DNA of 64,000 nt, taken from positions 4,092,001 to 4,156,000 of the forward strand of contig NZ_CP063785.1 in the NCBI RefSeq assembly GCF_025860405.1, read 5' to 3'. The position numbers were made by a program, and so were the translations under genes. The notes below the pieces were generated by a model that was given only the letters and a program-made list of their open reading frames with translations, searched no databases and was not told where the DNA came from. Positions 35,850 to 43,846 of the stretch are shown one piece after another (positions within the stretch are counted from its first letter, which is position 1; the number at the start of each line of letters is the position of its first letter). Source of the DNA: Tolypothrix sp. PCC 7712 (lineage in GTDB: Bacteria; Cyanobacteriota; Cyanobacteriia; Cyanobacteriales; Nostocaceae).

Positions 35850-36020
35850 CTACGAAACAGAGAAGGCGACAAAAATTAAGCCACCGACCAATAAAACAGC
35901 AGCGATACCTAGAAAAAGGTAGTTTCGCTTTTGCCCTGCATTGGGAGGTTCTGCTGCATAAACCTTTGGTTCACGAGCAAAATTATTAAGAAGACCGCCT
36001 TCTTCAGTTGTATAGGGCAT
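35850..36020 (-). CDS. psb34: Psb34 / ssl1498-family photosystem II assembly protein (56 aa)
   Basis: A short gene with ATG at 36018-36020. The protein begins MPYTTEEGGLLNNFAREPKV and ends with one membrane helix (about 34-53, YLFLGIAAVLLVGGLIFVAF). It matches the ssl1498 family (single-helix, light-harvesting-like), later named Psb34, which attaches to the CP47 side of photosystem II during assembly and competes there with high-light-inducible proteins. The conserved N-terminal arm is intact. It is a single gene between amt copy 2 and thiO-thiG. Confidence 0.88.
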   Translation of the reverse strand: MPYTTEEGGLLNNFAREPKVYAAEPPNAGQKRNYLFLGIAAVLLVGGLIFVAFSVS

Positions 36021-36084
36021 GAACTAATTCCTTGTTCTTAGCGTTTGTTTAATTGTTACATAAACTTTATATTACGCCATTTGG

Positions 36085-36243
36085 CATTTGGTGTTTGGTG
36101 TTTGGTAATTGGTAATCGGTAATTGGTAATGGGTAATGGGTAATTGGAATTTACTGTCCCCCTTGTCCCCAGTCCCCAGTCCCCAGTCCCCAGTCCCCAG
36201 TCCCCAGTCCCCAGTCCCCAATGCCCCATGCCCCATGCCCCCA
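36085..36243. repeat. STRR arrays downstream of thiO-thiG
   Basis: Two arrays in a row: GGTAATT/GGGTAAT-type heptamers (about 36085-36150), then CCCCAGT heptamers (about 36163-36222) and CCCCATG units up to 36241. A 62-codon frame across them is a by-product of the repeats. Confidence 0.8.
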
Positions 36244-36247
36244 ATCC

Positions 36248-38224
36248 CTAACTAATCGTCCCCGTGAGTGGTGAACTAGCGCTGGCGTAATCTTTGATGG
36301 GCATTCTACCAGCTAGATAGGCAAGACGACCGGCGACTGCGGCGAGATTCATTGCCTTAGCCATTGCAGCTGGATTTTTCGCAAGTGCGATCGCGCTATT
36401 AATTAATAAGGCATCTGCACCTAATTCCATTGCCTGTGCTGCTTCTGAGGGTGCCCCTATACCAGCATCTACTACTACAGGTATGCGAGCGTTTTCAATG
36501 ATGATTTGAATATTGGCGGTTGTTTTCAATCCTTGTCCCGAACCAATGGGTGATGCTAAAGGCATGACTGTAGCACAACCGACTTCTTCTAAGCGCTTGG
36601 CTAACATCGGGTCAGCGTTGATGTAAGGTAGTACAGCAAAGCCTTCTTTAACTAATTGTTCTGCAGCTTGCAATGTGCCGATAGGATCGGGAAGCAAATA
36701 TTTCGGATCGGGGATCACTTCTAGTTTGACGAAATTATTATCTTCCTGTCCTAATAGTTTCGCCATTTCGCGCCCTAAACGCGCCACCCGAATCGCCTCT
36801 TCTGCGGTTTGACAACCTGCGGTATTGGGTAACATCCAAATTTTTTGCCAATCGAGTGCTTCGGCTAAACCTTCATGTCCTGGTGCTTTGGTTTGTACGC
36901 GCCGCACAGCGACAGTCACAATTTGGCATTCACTAGCAGCGATACTTTGCTGCATTTCTTCAATGCTGCGGTACTTCCCTGTACCAGTCATGAGGCGAGA
37001 TTTGAAGGTTTTACCAGCAATCTTCAGTGGTGAGTCTAGATTAGTTAATGCTGAGTTATCTAAAGCAACAATGGCATGATGCCCATTGGAGAAATTAGCC
37101 GAGTGAGTGAGCATGGATGTGGAGGTAGATGTTTGAGTGAGAAAACGCGAATAGTTAAAATGAGATAGTAAAGAATCGGATTTTTGTTCTGAGATCAAAT
37201 CGGCAATTAAAGCTGCGGTGATTGGTGCTAGCAAAATGCCATTGCGATAATGACCAATCGCCAAGGTTAAATTTTTACAGGGGCTAGTTCCCAAAACGGG
37301 TAATTCATCTGGAGTAGCGGGGCGAAATCCCCACCAAATTTCTTCGATGGGATAATCCTGTAATTGCGGATACAGGCGAGTAGCTTGTTGGAGTAATTTT
37401 TGAATCCCTGCGGGGGTGTTATGGGGAGTAAAACCTACATCTTCGCTAGTCGCGCCAATAATAATTGTGCGGTTCCTTCTCGGAACTATGTAAGTATTTT
37501 CACCAAATAAAATCCGTTTTAAAGGTAATTCTGGCACAGTATCCGGCACCCGCACTCTGGCCATTTGCCCTTTAACTGGGCGTACAGGTAGCGGCAATAA
37601 TTCATTTGCCCAAGCACCTGTAGCTAATACATAATGGGTAGCGCGCATGACTCCAGCGCTAGTTTGCACGCCTAAGACTTTGCCTTGCTGCTGTAACAAT
37701 CCTTCAACGGTGACCCCATCTTTGAGTTCCACGCCTAAAGATTCAGCTGCAGCCCACAAAACCCTTGCTAAGGCGCGATTGTCAACTTGAGCATCCTCAG
37801 GATACCACCAACCACCGACTACTTCTGATGACAATCCGGGCTGATACTGCCCAATTGCAGTTTTATCCAACCAGTAAGCAGGTGATTCCCGCGCCGAAGC
37901 TACAGTTGATTTAATGCCTGCCCCGCTCTCTTCATAAACGGGTGCTAAAATTCCACAAGGCCAATAAAGTGTGGATAAGCCAGTTAATTCTTCAAGTTTA
38001 CGCGTCCAGTCTGAATATAAAGCCCGCGATCGCCAGCATAAATCATACATGGCTGGATCTGAGATGTTTTCCGCATCTGGTGCTAACATCCCAGCCGCCG
38101 CATGGCTAGCGGCGGCGTTAAAATCACGGCAAAGCACGGTGACATTTGCCCCGCGCAGTTTCAGTTCCACGGCGATCGCCAAGCCAATAACGCCACCGCC
38201 AATAATTAAAATGTCACTAGTCAT
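36248..38224 (-). CDS. thiO/thiG: bifunctional glycine oxidase ThiO / thiazole synthase ThiG
   Basis: 658 aa, two thiamine-biosynthesis enzymes in one chain. The N-terminal half (about 1-365) is ThiO: FAD-binding GGGVIGLAIAVEL near residues 8-20, GWWYPEDAQVDNRAL, and the C-terminal GHYRNGILLAP. It oxidises glycine to iminoglycine. The C-terminal half (about 395-655) is ThiG: AGKTFKSRLMTGTGKY, the Schiff-base Lys in FVKLEVIPD, and VVDAGIGAPSEAAQAMELGADALLINSAIA. ThiG builds the thiazole phosphate. Fusion would let unstable iminoglycine pass directly between sites; this fusion is known in cyanobacteria. No TPP riboswitch was seen upstream. Confidence 0.96.
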   Translation of the reverse strand: MTSDILIIGGGVIGLAIAVELKLRGANVTVLCRDFNAAASHAAAGMLAPDAENISDPAMYDLCWRSRALYSDWTRKLEELTGLSTLYWPCGILAPVYEESGAGIKSTVASARESPAYWLDKTAIGQYQPGLSSEVVGGWWYPEDAQVDNRALARVLWAAAESLGVELKDGVTVEGLLQQQGKVLGVQTSAGVMRATHYVLATGAWANELLPLPVRPVKGQMARVRVPDTVPELPLKRILFGENTYIVPRRNRTIIIGATSEDVGFTPHNTPAGIQKLLQQATRLYPQLQDYPIEEIWWGFRPATPDELPVLGTSPCKNLTLAIGHYRNGILLAPITAALIADLISEQKSDSLLSHFNYSRFLTQTSTSTSMLTHSANFSNGHHAIVALDNSALTNLDSPLKIAGKTFKSRLMTGTGKYRSIEEMQQSIAASECQIVTVAVRRVQTKAPGHEGLAEALDWQKIWMLPNTAGCQTAEEAIRVARLGREMAKLLGQEDNNFVKLEVIPDPKYLLPDPIGTLQAAEQLVKEGFAVLPYINADPMLAKRLEEVGCATVMPLASPIGSGQGLKTTANIQIIIENARIPVVVDAGIGAPSEAAQAMELGADALLINSAIALAKNPAAMAKAMNLAAVAGRLAYLAGRMPIKDYASASSPLTGTIS

Positions 38225-38335
38225 TAGTCATTAGTCATACATTATTAGCCATTTATTATTAGTACATAACTAATAACTCATAACTAATAACTCATCACTT
38301 ATAACTTATAACTCGCAACCAATAACTAGCAACCT
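38225..38335. repeat. TAATAACTCA-type short repeats
   Basis: Repeats of TAGTCAT and ACTAATAACTCAT units fill the gap between two minus-strand genes (about 38222-38330). STRR-like, non-coding. Confidence 0.6.
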
Positions 38336-38701
38336 CTACCACAATGCCCGAATAGGTTGGGAGTTTTCATTTTCACTGGTAGATTGGCTGTCTGTCGATT
38401 GGGTGTCTGTTGATTGCGCTTCTGTAGTATTTGTGTCTGAAGAACTTTCTGTCTCTGAGTTTGATTCCTCAGTCGAGTTATTATTTTGGGCAACGCTGCG
38501 TTGGCTTTCTGTAGTTGAACCGTTATTTCTGCCCGCAGCTGTGCTATTAACATTAATATTAGCTGGAAGGACTTTTGAGGTTTTACCACCTGGTGGAACG
38601 CTAGCGCTTTGTCCGCCCATCGGAAAGTTGATGCCTAGCAATGTACCCAACAATATCGCCAAGCCTCCAGCCATCAGAATTAACGGTGTCCATCTACCCA
38701 T
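38336..38701 (-). CDS. membrane-anchored low-complexity protein (121 aa)
   Basis: ATG at 38699-38701 with a good AAGGAG ribosome-binding site about 9 nt upstream. One N-terminal membrane helix (about 6-25, LILMAGGLAILLGTLLGI) is followed by a long Ser/Thr/Asn/Glu-rich tail (about 55-110, with repeated TDTQSTDSQST-like units). The tail is probably disordered. Not recognised; it may be a cell-envelope linker protein. It lies upstream of thiO-thiG on the same strand. Confidence 0.65.
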   Translation of the reverse strand: MGRWTPLILMAGGLAILLGTLLGINFPMGGQSASVPPGGKTSKVLPANINVNSTAAGRNNGSTTESQRSVAQNNNSTEESNSETESSSDTNTTEAQSTDTQSTDSQSTSENENSQPIRALW

Positions 38702-38921
38702 CTTGTTTTGCTCCTTGTTAACCTTTTGTTGTCCACGAGATTTGAGAAATTACCAAAATCTATCAAATTTTGTTTCTCTGTGATTGATTGCCATAAAACC
38801 TCAGTCAGTATGTCAGGCGAAACGCAGGTGTGTTGTAGGAGAATGGGGAGGAAGCGAACACTGCGTTTAATCGCGCCGATTCGCTGCTGATACTTCGCCT
38901 TCTACCTTAACTTTACAGCTA
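38702..38921. other. spacer
   Basis: About 220 bp upstream of the 121-aa membrane protein; it presumably carries its promoter. No motif is assigned. Confidence 0.3.
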
Positions 38922-39128
38922 CTACATCTGCCACAATTCGGTGAGAGCTGATTCGCTAAACACCGCCATTGTAGAGGTCAATACCATATTGCAGCAAAGT
39001 TTGTCGTTATTTGGTTCGGCAATGGACACTATTTTACCAAGGCCTGCCAGTAAACCTTGGGGCCAAATCACCTGGTTTGGCGATCGCATACACTCATAAC
39101 TTTGATTTTGAGTTATTAGTTTGGGCAT
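38922..39128 (-). CDS. small hypothetical protein (68 aa)
   Basis: Possible gene from the ATG at 39126-39128; the frame is open to 39170. The protein (MPKLITQNQSYECM...LTELWQM) has no recognisable domain. It has two adjacent Cys near the middle. Its position divergent from the citramalate synthase gene is reasonable, but there is no strong ribosome-binding site. Confidence 0.35.
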   Translation of the reverse strand: MPKLITQNQSYECMRSPNQVIWPQGLLAGLGKIVSIAEPNNDKLCCNMVLTSTMAVFSESALTELWQM

Positions 39129-39203
39129 TGTTGAATTACCAAACTGGCTTTTTGTTGTATATTGGCACATCGCTTTAAAAGTTGTCTCAAATGTTCCAGT
39201 TTT

Positions 39204-40901
39204 ATGACCAAAAATCCCTCACCCCAAATTTGGCTTTATGACACGACGCTACGGGATGGTACTCAGCGTGAAGGGCTGTCTGTGTCTATAGAAGACAAGT
39301 TACGCATCGCCAAAAGATTAGATCAATTGGGGATTCCCTTTATTGAAGGTGGTTGGCCTGGTGCCAATCCTAAGGATGTACAATTCTTCTGGCAACTTCA
39401 AGAAGATCCGCTCAAACAATCAGAAATTGTGGCATTTTGTTCCACACGCCGCCCCAACACCACTGCTGCTTCTGAACCGATGCTACAAGCGATTCTGGCG
39501 GCTGGTACTCGCTGGGTGACAATTTTTGGTAAGTCTTGGGATTTACATGTCACAGCCGGGCTGAAAACCAGTTTAGAAGAAAATTTGGCGATGATCCGCG
39601 ATACGATTGAGTACCTTCGCAGCCAAGGGCGACGCGTGATCTATGATGCCGAACATTGGTTTGATGGCTACAAGCACAACCCTGATTATGCCTTACAGAC
39701 ATTAGAGACTGCGATCGCATCTGGTGCAGAATGGCTAGTCCTCTGCGATACCAATGGCGGGGCTTTACCCCATGAAGTTAGTCAAATTGTCCAAGCAGTC
39801 AATAGTCATTTGTCATTTGTCCTTAGTCAACAACCAATGACAAATGACAAAGGACAAAGGACAATCCCCCAAATTGGCATTCACACTCATAATGATTCTG
39901 ATATGGCTGTGGCTAATGCTTTAGCTGCTATCATGGCTGGGGCGACAATGGTACAAGGTACAATCAATGGTTATGGTGAACGTTGTGGTAATGCAAATCT
40001 TTGTTCTTTAATTCCCAATTTACAGTTGAAGTTAGGTTATAGCTGTATCGGTGAAGACGAGCTAACACAACTTACAGAAGCCAGTCGCTTTGTCAGCGAG
40101 GTGGTAAATCTGGCTCCTGATGAACACGCGCCGTTTGTCGGTCGGTCAGCATTTGCTCACAAAGGCGGTATTCATGTATCCGCAGTGGAACGCAATCCCC
40201 TAACTTACGAACACATTCAGCCAGAACAAGTAGGGAACCGTCGCCGCATTGTCATTTCCGAACAATCTGGACTGAGTAATGTGTTAGCCAAAGCCAGAAC
40301 TTTTGGCATTGAATTAGATCCCCAACAACCAGAAGCACGGCAAATTCTCCAAAAAATGAAGGATTTGGAGAGTGAAGGCTATCAATTTGAAGCTGCAGAG
40401 GCGAGTTTCGCCCTGTTGATGCACGAAGCTTTAGGTAATCGTCCCCAGTTTTTTGAAGTTAAGGGTTTTCAAGTCCACTGTGACTTAATTGAAGGTAAGG
40501 CCAGCAGCAGCGCCCTAGCGACAATCAAAGTAGCTGTTAATGGTAAAAATATTTTAGAGGCCGCTGAAGGTAATGGCCCGGTAGCAGCTTTAGATGCGGC
40601 TTTACGCAAAGCGCTGTTAAACTTTTATCCCCAAATCGCTGCTTTTGAGTTGACAGATTACAAAGTCCGTATTCTCAATGGACACACAGGTACAGCAGCA
40701 AAAACACGGGCATTAGTAGAATCAGGTAACGGTCATCAACGCTGGACAACAGTAGGGGTTTCGCCAAATATTTTAGAAGCTTCCTATCAAGCTGTGGTCG
40801 AAGGATTAGAGTATGGTTTATTACTCCACTCTCAAGCCGAAGTTCAGTTTCCTGCTATCCAAAAGCCCAAAATCGAAAATACAAAAATTGCGGAATCGTG
40901 A
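39204..40901 (+). CDS. cimA: (R)-citramalate synthase
   Basis: 565 aa from the ATG at 39204; an in-frame TTG at 39162 is less likely. The enzyme condenses pyruvate and acetyl-CoA to citramalate for the threonine-independent route to isoleucine. The TIM barrel (about 10-290) starts WLYDTTLRDGTQREGLSVS and contains the metal-binding IGIHTHNDSDMAVANALAA. The C-terminal LeuA dimer/allosteric domain (about 430-550) is present. This is the longer TIGR00977 group rather than LeuA. At residues about 201-220 the frame reads through a heptamer repeat (39805-39864), adding an insertion just before the metal-binding His motif. Confidence 0.93.
   Translation: MTKNPSPQIWLYDTTLRDGTQREGLSVSIEDKLRIAKRLDQLGIPFIEGGWPGANPKDVQFFWQLQEDPLKQSEIVAFCSTRRPNTTAASEPMLQAILAAGTRWVTIFGKSWDLHVTAGLKTSLEENLAMIRDTIEYLRSQGRRVIYDAEHWFDGYKHNPDYALQTLETAIASGAEWLVLCDTNGGALPHEVSQIVQAVNSHLSFVLSQQPMTNDKGQRTIPQIGIHTHNDSDMAVANALAAIMAGATMVQGTINGYGERCGNANLCSLIPNLQLKLGYSCIGEDELTQLTEASRFVSEVVNLAPDEHAPFVGRSAFAHKGGIHVSAVERNPLTYEHIQPEQVGNRRRIVISEQSGLSNVLAKARTFGIELDPQQPEARQILQKMKDLESEGYQFEAAEASFALLMHEALGNRPQFFEVKGFQVHCDLIEGKASSSALATIKVAVNGKNILEAAEGNGPVAALDAALRKALLNFYPQIAAFELTDYKVRILNGHTGTAAKTRALVESGNGHQRWTTVGVSPNILEASYQAVVEGLEYGLLLHSQAEVQFPAIQKPKIENTKIAES
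39805..39864. repeat. STRR inside the cimA coding region
   Basis: GTCATTT units on one side and inverted ACAAATG/GACAAAG units on the other, with a short centre. It keeps the reading frame and encodes a Ser/Gln-rich loop. Confidence 0.7.
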
Positions 40902-40976
40902 ATTGTGCATTCACAGCACATCTATGATTTTTTGCGATGGTAGTCAACAGTCCAAAGTAGAACGTCCTACAACATT

Positions 40977-41036
40977 TTGACCCTTGACCCTTGACCCTTG
41001 ACCCTTGACCCTTGACCCTTGACCCTTGACCCTTGA
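40977..41036. repeat. (TTGACCC)8 heptamer array
   Basis: Eight perfect TTGACCC copies in a row between convergent genes. Classic STRR of heterocystous cyanobacteria. Frames running through it are artefacts. Confidence 0.9.
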
Positions 41037-41137
41037 AATAATGCCCAGCCTAATTGCCAATCTCTCACTGCACATCAATTTACTTCCCACACCAAAAAAT
41101 GCGATTGGCAATCTGGGCAAACATCTATCAGCTTCCA

Positions 41138-41371
41138 CTACGAGAAACTTTCCCAAGCTTGAGCAACTAACTTGCTCAACCAGCGCCGTTGCTGTTTATC
41201 AAGCATTTGATCGTCAGCTAAAACTTGGGCAGTTAACTCTTCCAAAGATTGCCCCTGCGCCCGCACAATTTTAATAACTCCAGCGATCGCAGATGCAACC
41301 AATTCTTCATCAACAGGTATTTGTTGCAGGGCAACAATGTCTTGGGGGCTGTCTGGGATGGGATAATTCAT
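41138..41371 (-). CDS. small conserved-looking hypothetical protein (77 aa)
   Basis: A helical protein starting MNYPIPDSPQDIVALQQIPVD with a C-terminal LDKQQRRWLSKLVAQAWESF. No membrane segment is present. The even amino-acid use and the ATG at 41369-41371 support a real gene. Function unknown. It is divergent from cruA. Confidence 0.7.
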   Translation of the reverse strand: MNYPIPDSPQDIVALQQIPVDEELVASAIAGVIKIVRAQGQSLEELTAQVLADDQMLDKQQRRWLSKLVAQAWESFS

Positions 41372-41532
41372 GGCGTGGGTTTACAGAAATTTAGATTGAA
41401 CTAGATGTTTGACAAATTATTAAAATCTCTTCATCAAATCTTTAAGCAACCGATAGGGCGGAGTTTATCGTATTTCATGCCTTCTTGAAATCTGTCTTAG
41501 TGAGTAGATTTAGCGGAGATGTCAGAAAAAAA

Positions 41533-43686
41533 ATGAAAGAAATCCTTTATTTAGAAGTTCCGACACCAGATACGGCCTCTGTACGCAGTTGGCTGCAAGC
41601 AGATTTTCGACCTGACAATGGTGAAAAAATAAATACTCCAGATGGGTTGCGTCTGAGAGTATCTGCTGACACTACAACGGCTACAGCACCGATTTCCGAA
41701 AATTTGCCAACGGAACTTTCTATATTTGTTTGGTCGGTACAGCGAACTACATATCTAAAAGTTTTCCGTTGGGCAGATCGACCTTTTCCTCAAGAAAGGC
41801 AAATTCTACACCGCCTGATTACTGACATCAGAAGCCGCTTTCCTCATAATTACCCAGAACCCCCAGTCATTGATTTATCCCAACAATCTATATTTGACGC
41901 ATTACAACCTGATTACCCCCTCACCGTCAAGTATTTTCAGAAAATGCCCAATGGGGAATATGACCTCACACGCGCTTACTGGTGGGAACAAAGATGGCGC
42001 GAAGGGGTAAGGAATCCCCAGCAACCGCGACAGGTGGTGTTTTCGCATCAAGGGGGACTGGGGACTGGGAATCAGGGATTGGGAAAAACATCTCCCTCAT
42101 CCCCCTCATCTCCCTCATCTCCCTCATCCCCTACCTACGACATCATCTACATCGGTGGCGCATTAGGTGCTATCCATGCGGCAGTGATGGCGAAATTGGG
42201 ATATAAAGTTTTACTGATAGAGCGAATGCCCTTTGGGCGGATGAATCGAGAATGGAATATTTCGCGTGATGAATTGCAAAGCTTGATTAATTTAGGTTTG
42301 GTAACTCATACCGAGCTAGAAACCGTCATTGCTCGTGAGTATAAAGACGGGTTCAATAAATTTTTTGATGGCAACAATCCCCCAAAATTGCGATCGCCTG
42401 TTTTGCATACTCCCACCGTGCTAAATATTGCCCTGGACTCTGATAAATGGCTGCAAATGTGCGGTCAAAAGCTCCGTGCCGCAGGCGGTGAAATCTGGGA
42501 TGAAACAGAATTTTTACGTGCTGATATTTATAAAACACAAGTTCTGCTTAATGTCAAGCATTTACCTAGTCAAGCCGAACAGCAAGTAACTGGACGGTTG
42601 CTAGTGGATGCGATGGGTACAGCTTCCCCTATTGCTTGGCAATTAAATGGCGGTCGGGCTTTTGACAGTGTTTGCCCTACGGTGGGGGCAGTAATTGATA
42701 AGGGATTTGAGCCACAAGTTTGGGATTCGCAGTACGGAGATGTTCTCTACAGCCACGGAGATATATCTCGCGGTAGACAATTAATTTGGGAATTATTTCC
42801 GGGAATTGGGGAAGAATTGACAATTTATTTGTTTCATTACCACGAAGTCAACCCCAAAAATCCCGGTTCCTTATTAGAAATGTACGAGGACTTTTTCGCG
42901 ATTCTGCCGGAATATCGGCGTTGTGATGTAGACAAACTGGTGTGGAAAAAACCCACCTTTGGCTATATACCAGGGCATTTTAGTGTGGGAAGTAGCGATC
43001 GCACAGTTGCCTTTGATAGATTAATTGCGATCGGTGATGCTGCATCACTCCAGTCGCCTCTTGTATTTACTGGCTTTGGTTCTTTAGTACGTAACTTAGA
43101 ACGTCTCACAAAACTTTTAGATATCGCCCTCAAGCATAATCTGCTAAGTTTCCGCCATTTAAACCGAATCCGCGCCTACCAAAGTAACGTTTCGGTAACT
43201 TGGCTATTTTCTAAGGGCATGATGGTACCAACTGGTAAATTCTTACCACCCCAAAGAATTAACTCTATGCTGAATACCTTCTTTGGGCTGTTGGCAGATG
43301 AACCCCTAGATGTTGCGGATAATTTCATTAAAGACCGATGTGATTGGTTCACCTTTAACCGCCTTGCCATCAAAGCAGCCCGCAAAAATCCAGCCCTGCT
43401 ATTGTGGATTTGGGAACTAGCAGGGCCAAGAGATTTGCTGCGATGGCTGGGCAATTATTTTAACTTTGGTAGTTATGCCCTAGTTAGTGCTTTATTGAAT
43501 GGTTGGTTTGCCAGCTTCCTCAATAAAATAGGCCCTTGGCTAGAACCCCGCTATCCGGCGTTGTGGCTGCGACTACTAGCTATTAACTACGCTATCATCA
43601 CAGGCAAACCGCGATCGCCAAATCAAGTGGCGAAAGTTCAACAAGAAGACTCAATTCAAAATTCAGAAGCACAAATTCTCAATTAG
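41533..43686 (+). CDS. cruA: CruA-type lycopene cyclase (FAD-dependent)
   Basis: 717 aa from the ATG at 41533; a TTG at 41485 is in frame. A 165-residue N-terminal extension precedes the FAD-binding Rossmann motif YDIIYIGGALGAIHAAVMAKLGYKVLLIER. The following FGRMNREWNISRDEL segment is typical of CruA; the CruP paralogue has a different sequence there. A later GDAASLQSPLVFTGFGS motif closes the FAD site. CruA cyclises lycopene to gamma/beta-carotene. At about residues 173-200 the frame reads through STRR DNA, adding a Gly/Ser/Pro-rich linker between the extension and the Rossmann domain. Confidence 0.85.
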   Translation: MKEILYLEVPTPDTASVRSWLQADFRPDNGEKINTPDGLRLRVSADTTTATAPISENLPTELSIFVWSVQRTTYLKVFRWADRPFPQERQILHRLITDIRSRFPHNYPEPPVIDLSQQSIFDALQPDYPLTVKYFQKMPNGEYDLTRAYWWEQRWREGVRNPQQPRQVVFSHQGGLGTGNQGLGKTSPSSPSSPSSPSSPTYDIIYIGGALGAIHAAVMAKLGYKVLLIERMPFGRMNREWNISRDELQSLINLGLVTHTELETVIAREYKDGFNKFFDGNNPPKLRSPVLHTPTVLNIALDSDKWLQMCGQKLRAAGGEIWDETEFLRADIYKTQVLLNVKHLPSQAEQQVTGRLLVDAMGTASPIAWQLNGGRAFDSVCPTVGAVIDKGFEPQVWDSQYGDVLYSHGDISRGRQLIWELFPGIGEELTIYLFHYHEVNPKNPGSLLEMYEDFFAILPEYRRCDVDKLVWKKPTFGYIPGHFSVGSSDRTVAFDRLIAIGDAASLQSPLVFTGFGSLVRNLERLTKLLDIALKHNLLSFRHLNRIRAYQSNVSVTWLFSKGMMVPTGKFLPPQRINSMLNTFFGLLADEPLDVADNFIKDRCDWFTFNRLAIKAARKNPALLLWIWELAGPRDLLRWLGNYFNFGSYALVSALLNGWFASFLNKIGPWLEPRYPALWLRLLAINYAIITGKPRSPNQVAKVQQEDSIQNSEAQILN
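42051..42131. repeat. STRR inside the cruA coding region
   Basis: GGGGACT/GGGAATC-type units followed by four CATCTCCCT/CATCCCCCT-type units. The array preserves the frame and encodes GGLGTGNQGLGK then SPSSPSSPSSPSSP. The same units occur as intergenic STRR elsewhere in the window (36180 and 55420). Confidence 0.8.
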
Positions 43687-43689
43687 ATT

Positions 43690-43842
43690 GGGGCATGGGG
43701 CATGGGGCATGGGGCATAAAATATATAATTTACCTTTGACCCTTGACCCTTGAAAGCCAGTTGCTACCCTGCGGGTTCCGCGTTAGCGGTACAAGTCGGG
43801 GAACCCACCCAACGCACTGGCCCCTTTTGACTCCAGATGCGA
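43690..43842. repeat. STRR and palindromic repeat left of the IS element
   Basis: GGGCATG heptamers (43691-43719), TTTGACCC units (43734-43753) and a palindrome with AAGTCGGGGAACCC (43756-43820) related to 19657-19728. Confidence 0.6.
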
Positions 43843-43846
43843 TTAA

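Noticed and set aside
36056..36244. 62-codon frame rich in Gly-Thr-Gly-Asp
   Set aside because: Direct translation of the CCCCAGT heptamer array.
38225..38340. TPP riboswitch upstream of thiO-thiG
   Set aside because: No CTGAGA or ACCTGAT-type thi-box sequence was seen; the gap is filled with short repeats.
38403..38783. 126-codon plus-strand frame opposite the 121-aa membrane protein
   Set aside because: The minus-strand frame has an AAGGAG site and a membrane helix; the plus frame is its shadow.
40944..41156. 70-codon frame with repeated GQGSRVK
   Set aside because: Translation of the TTGACCC array on the other strand.
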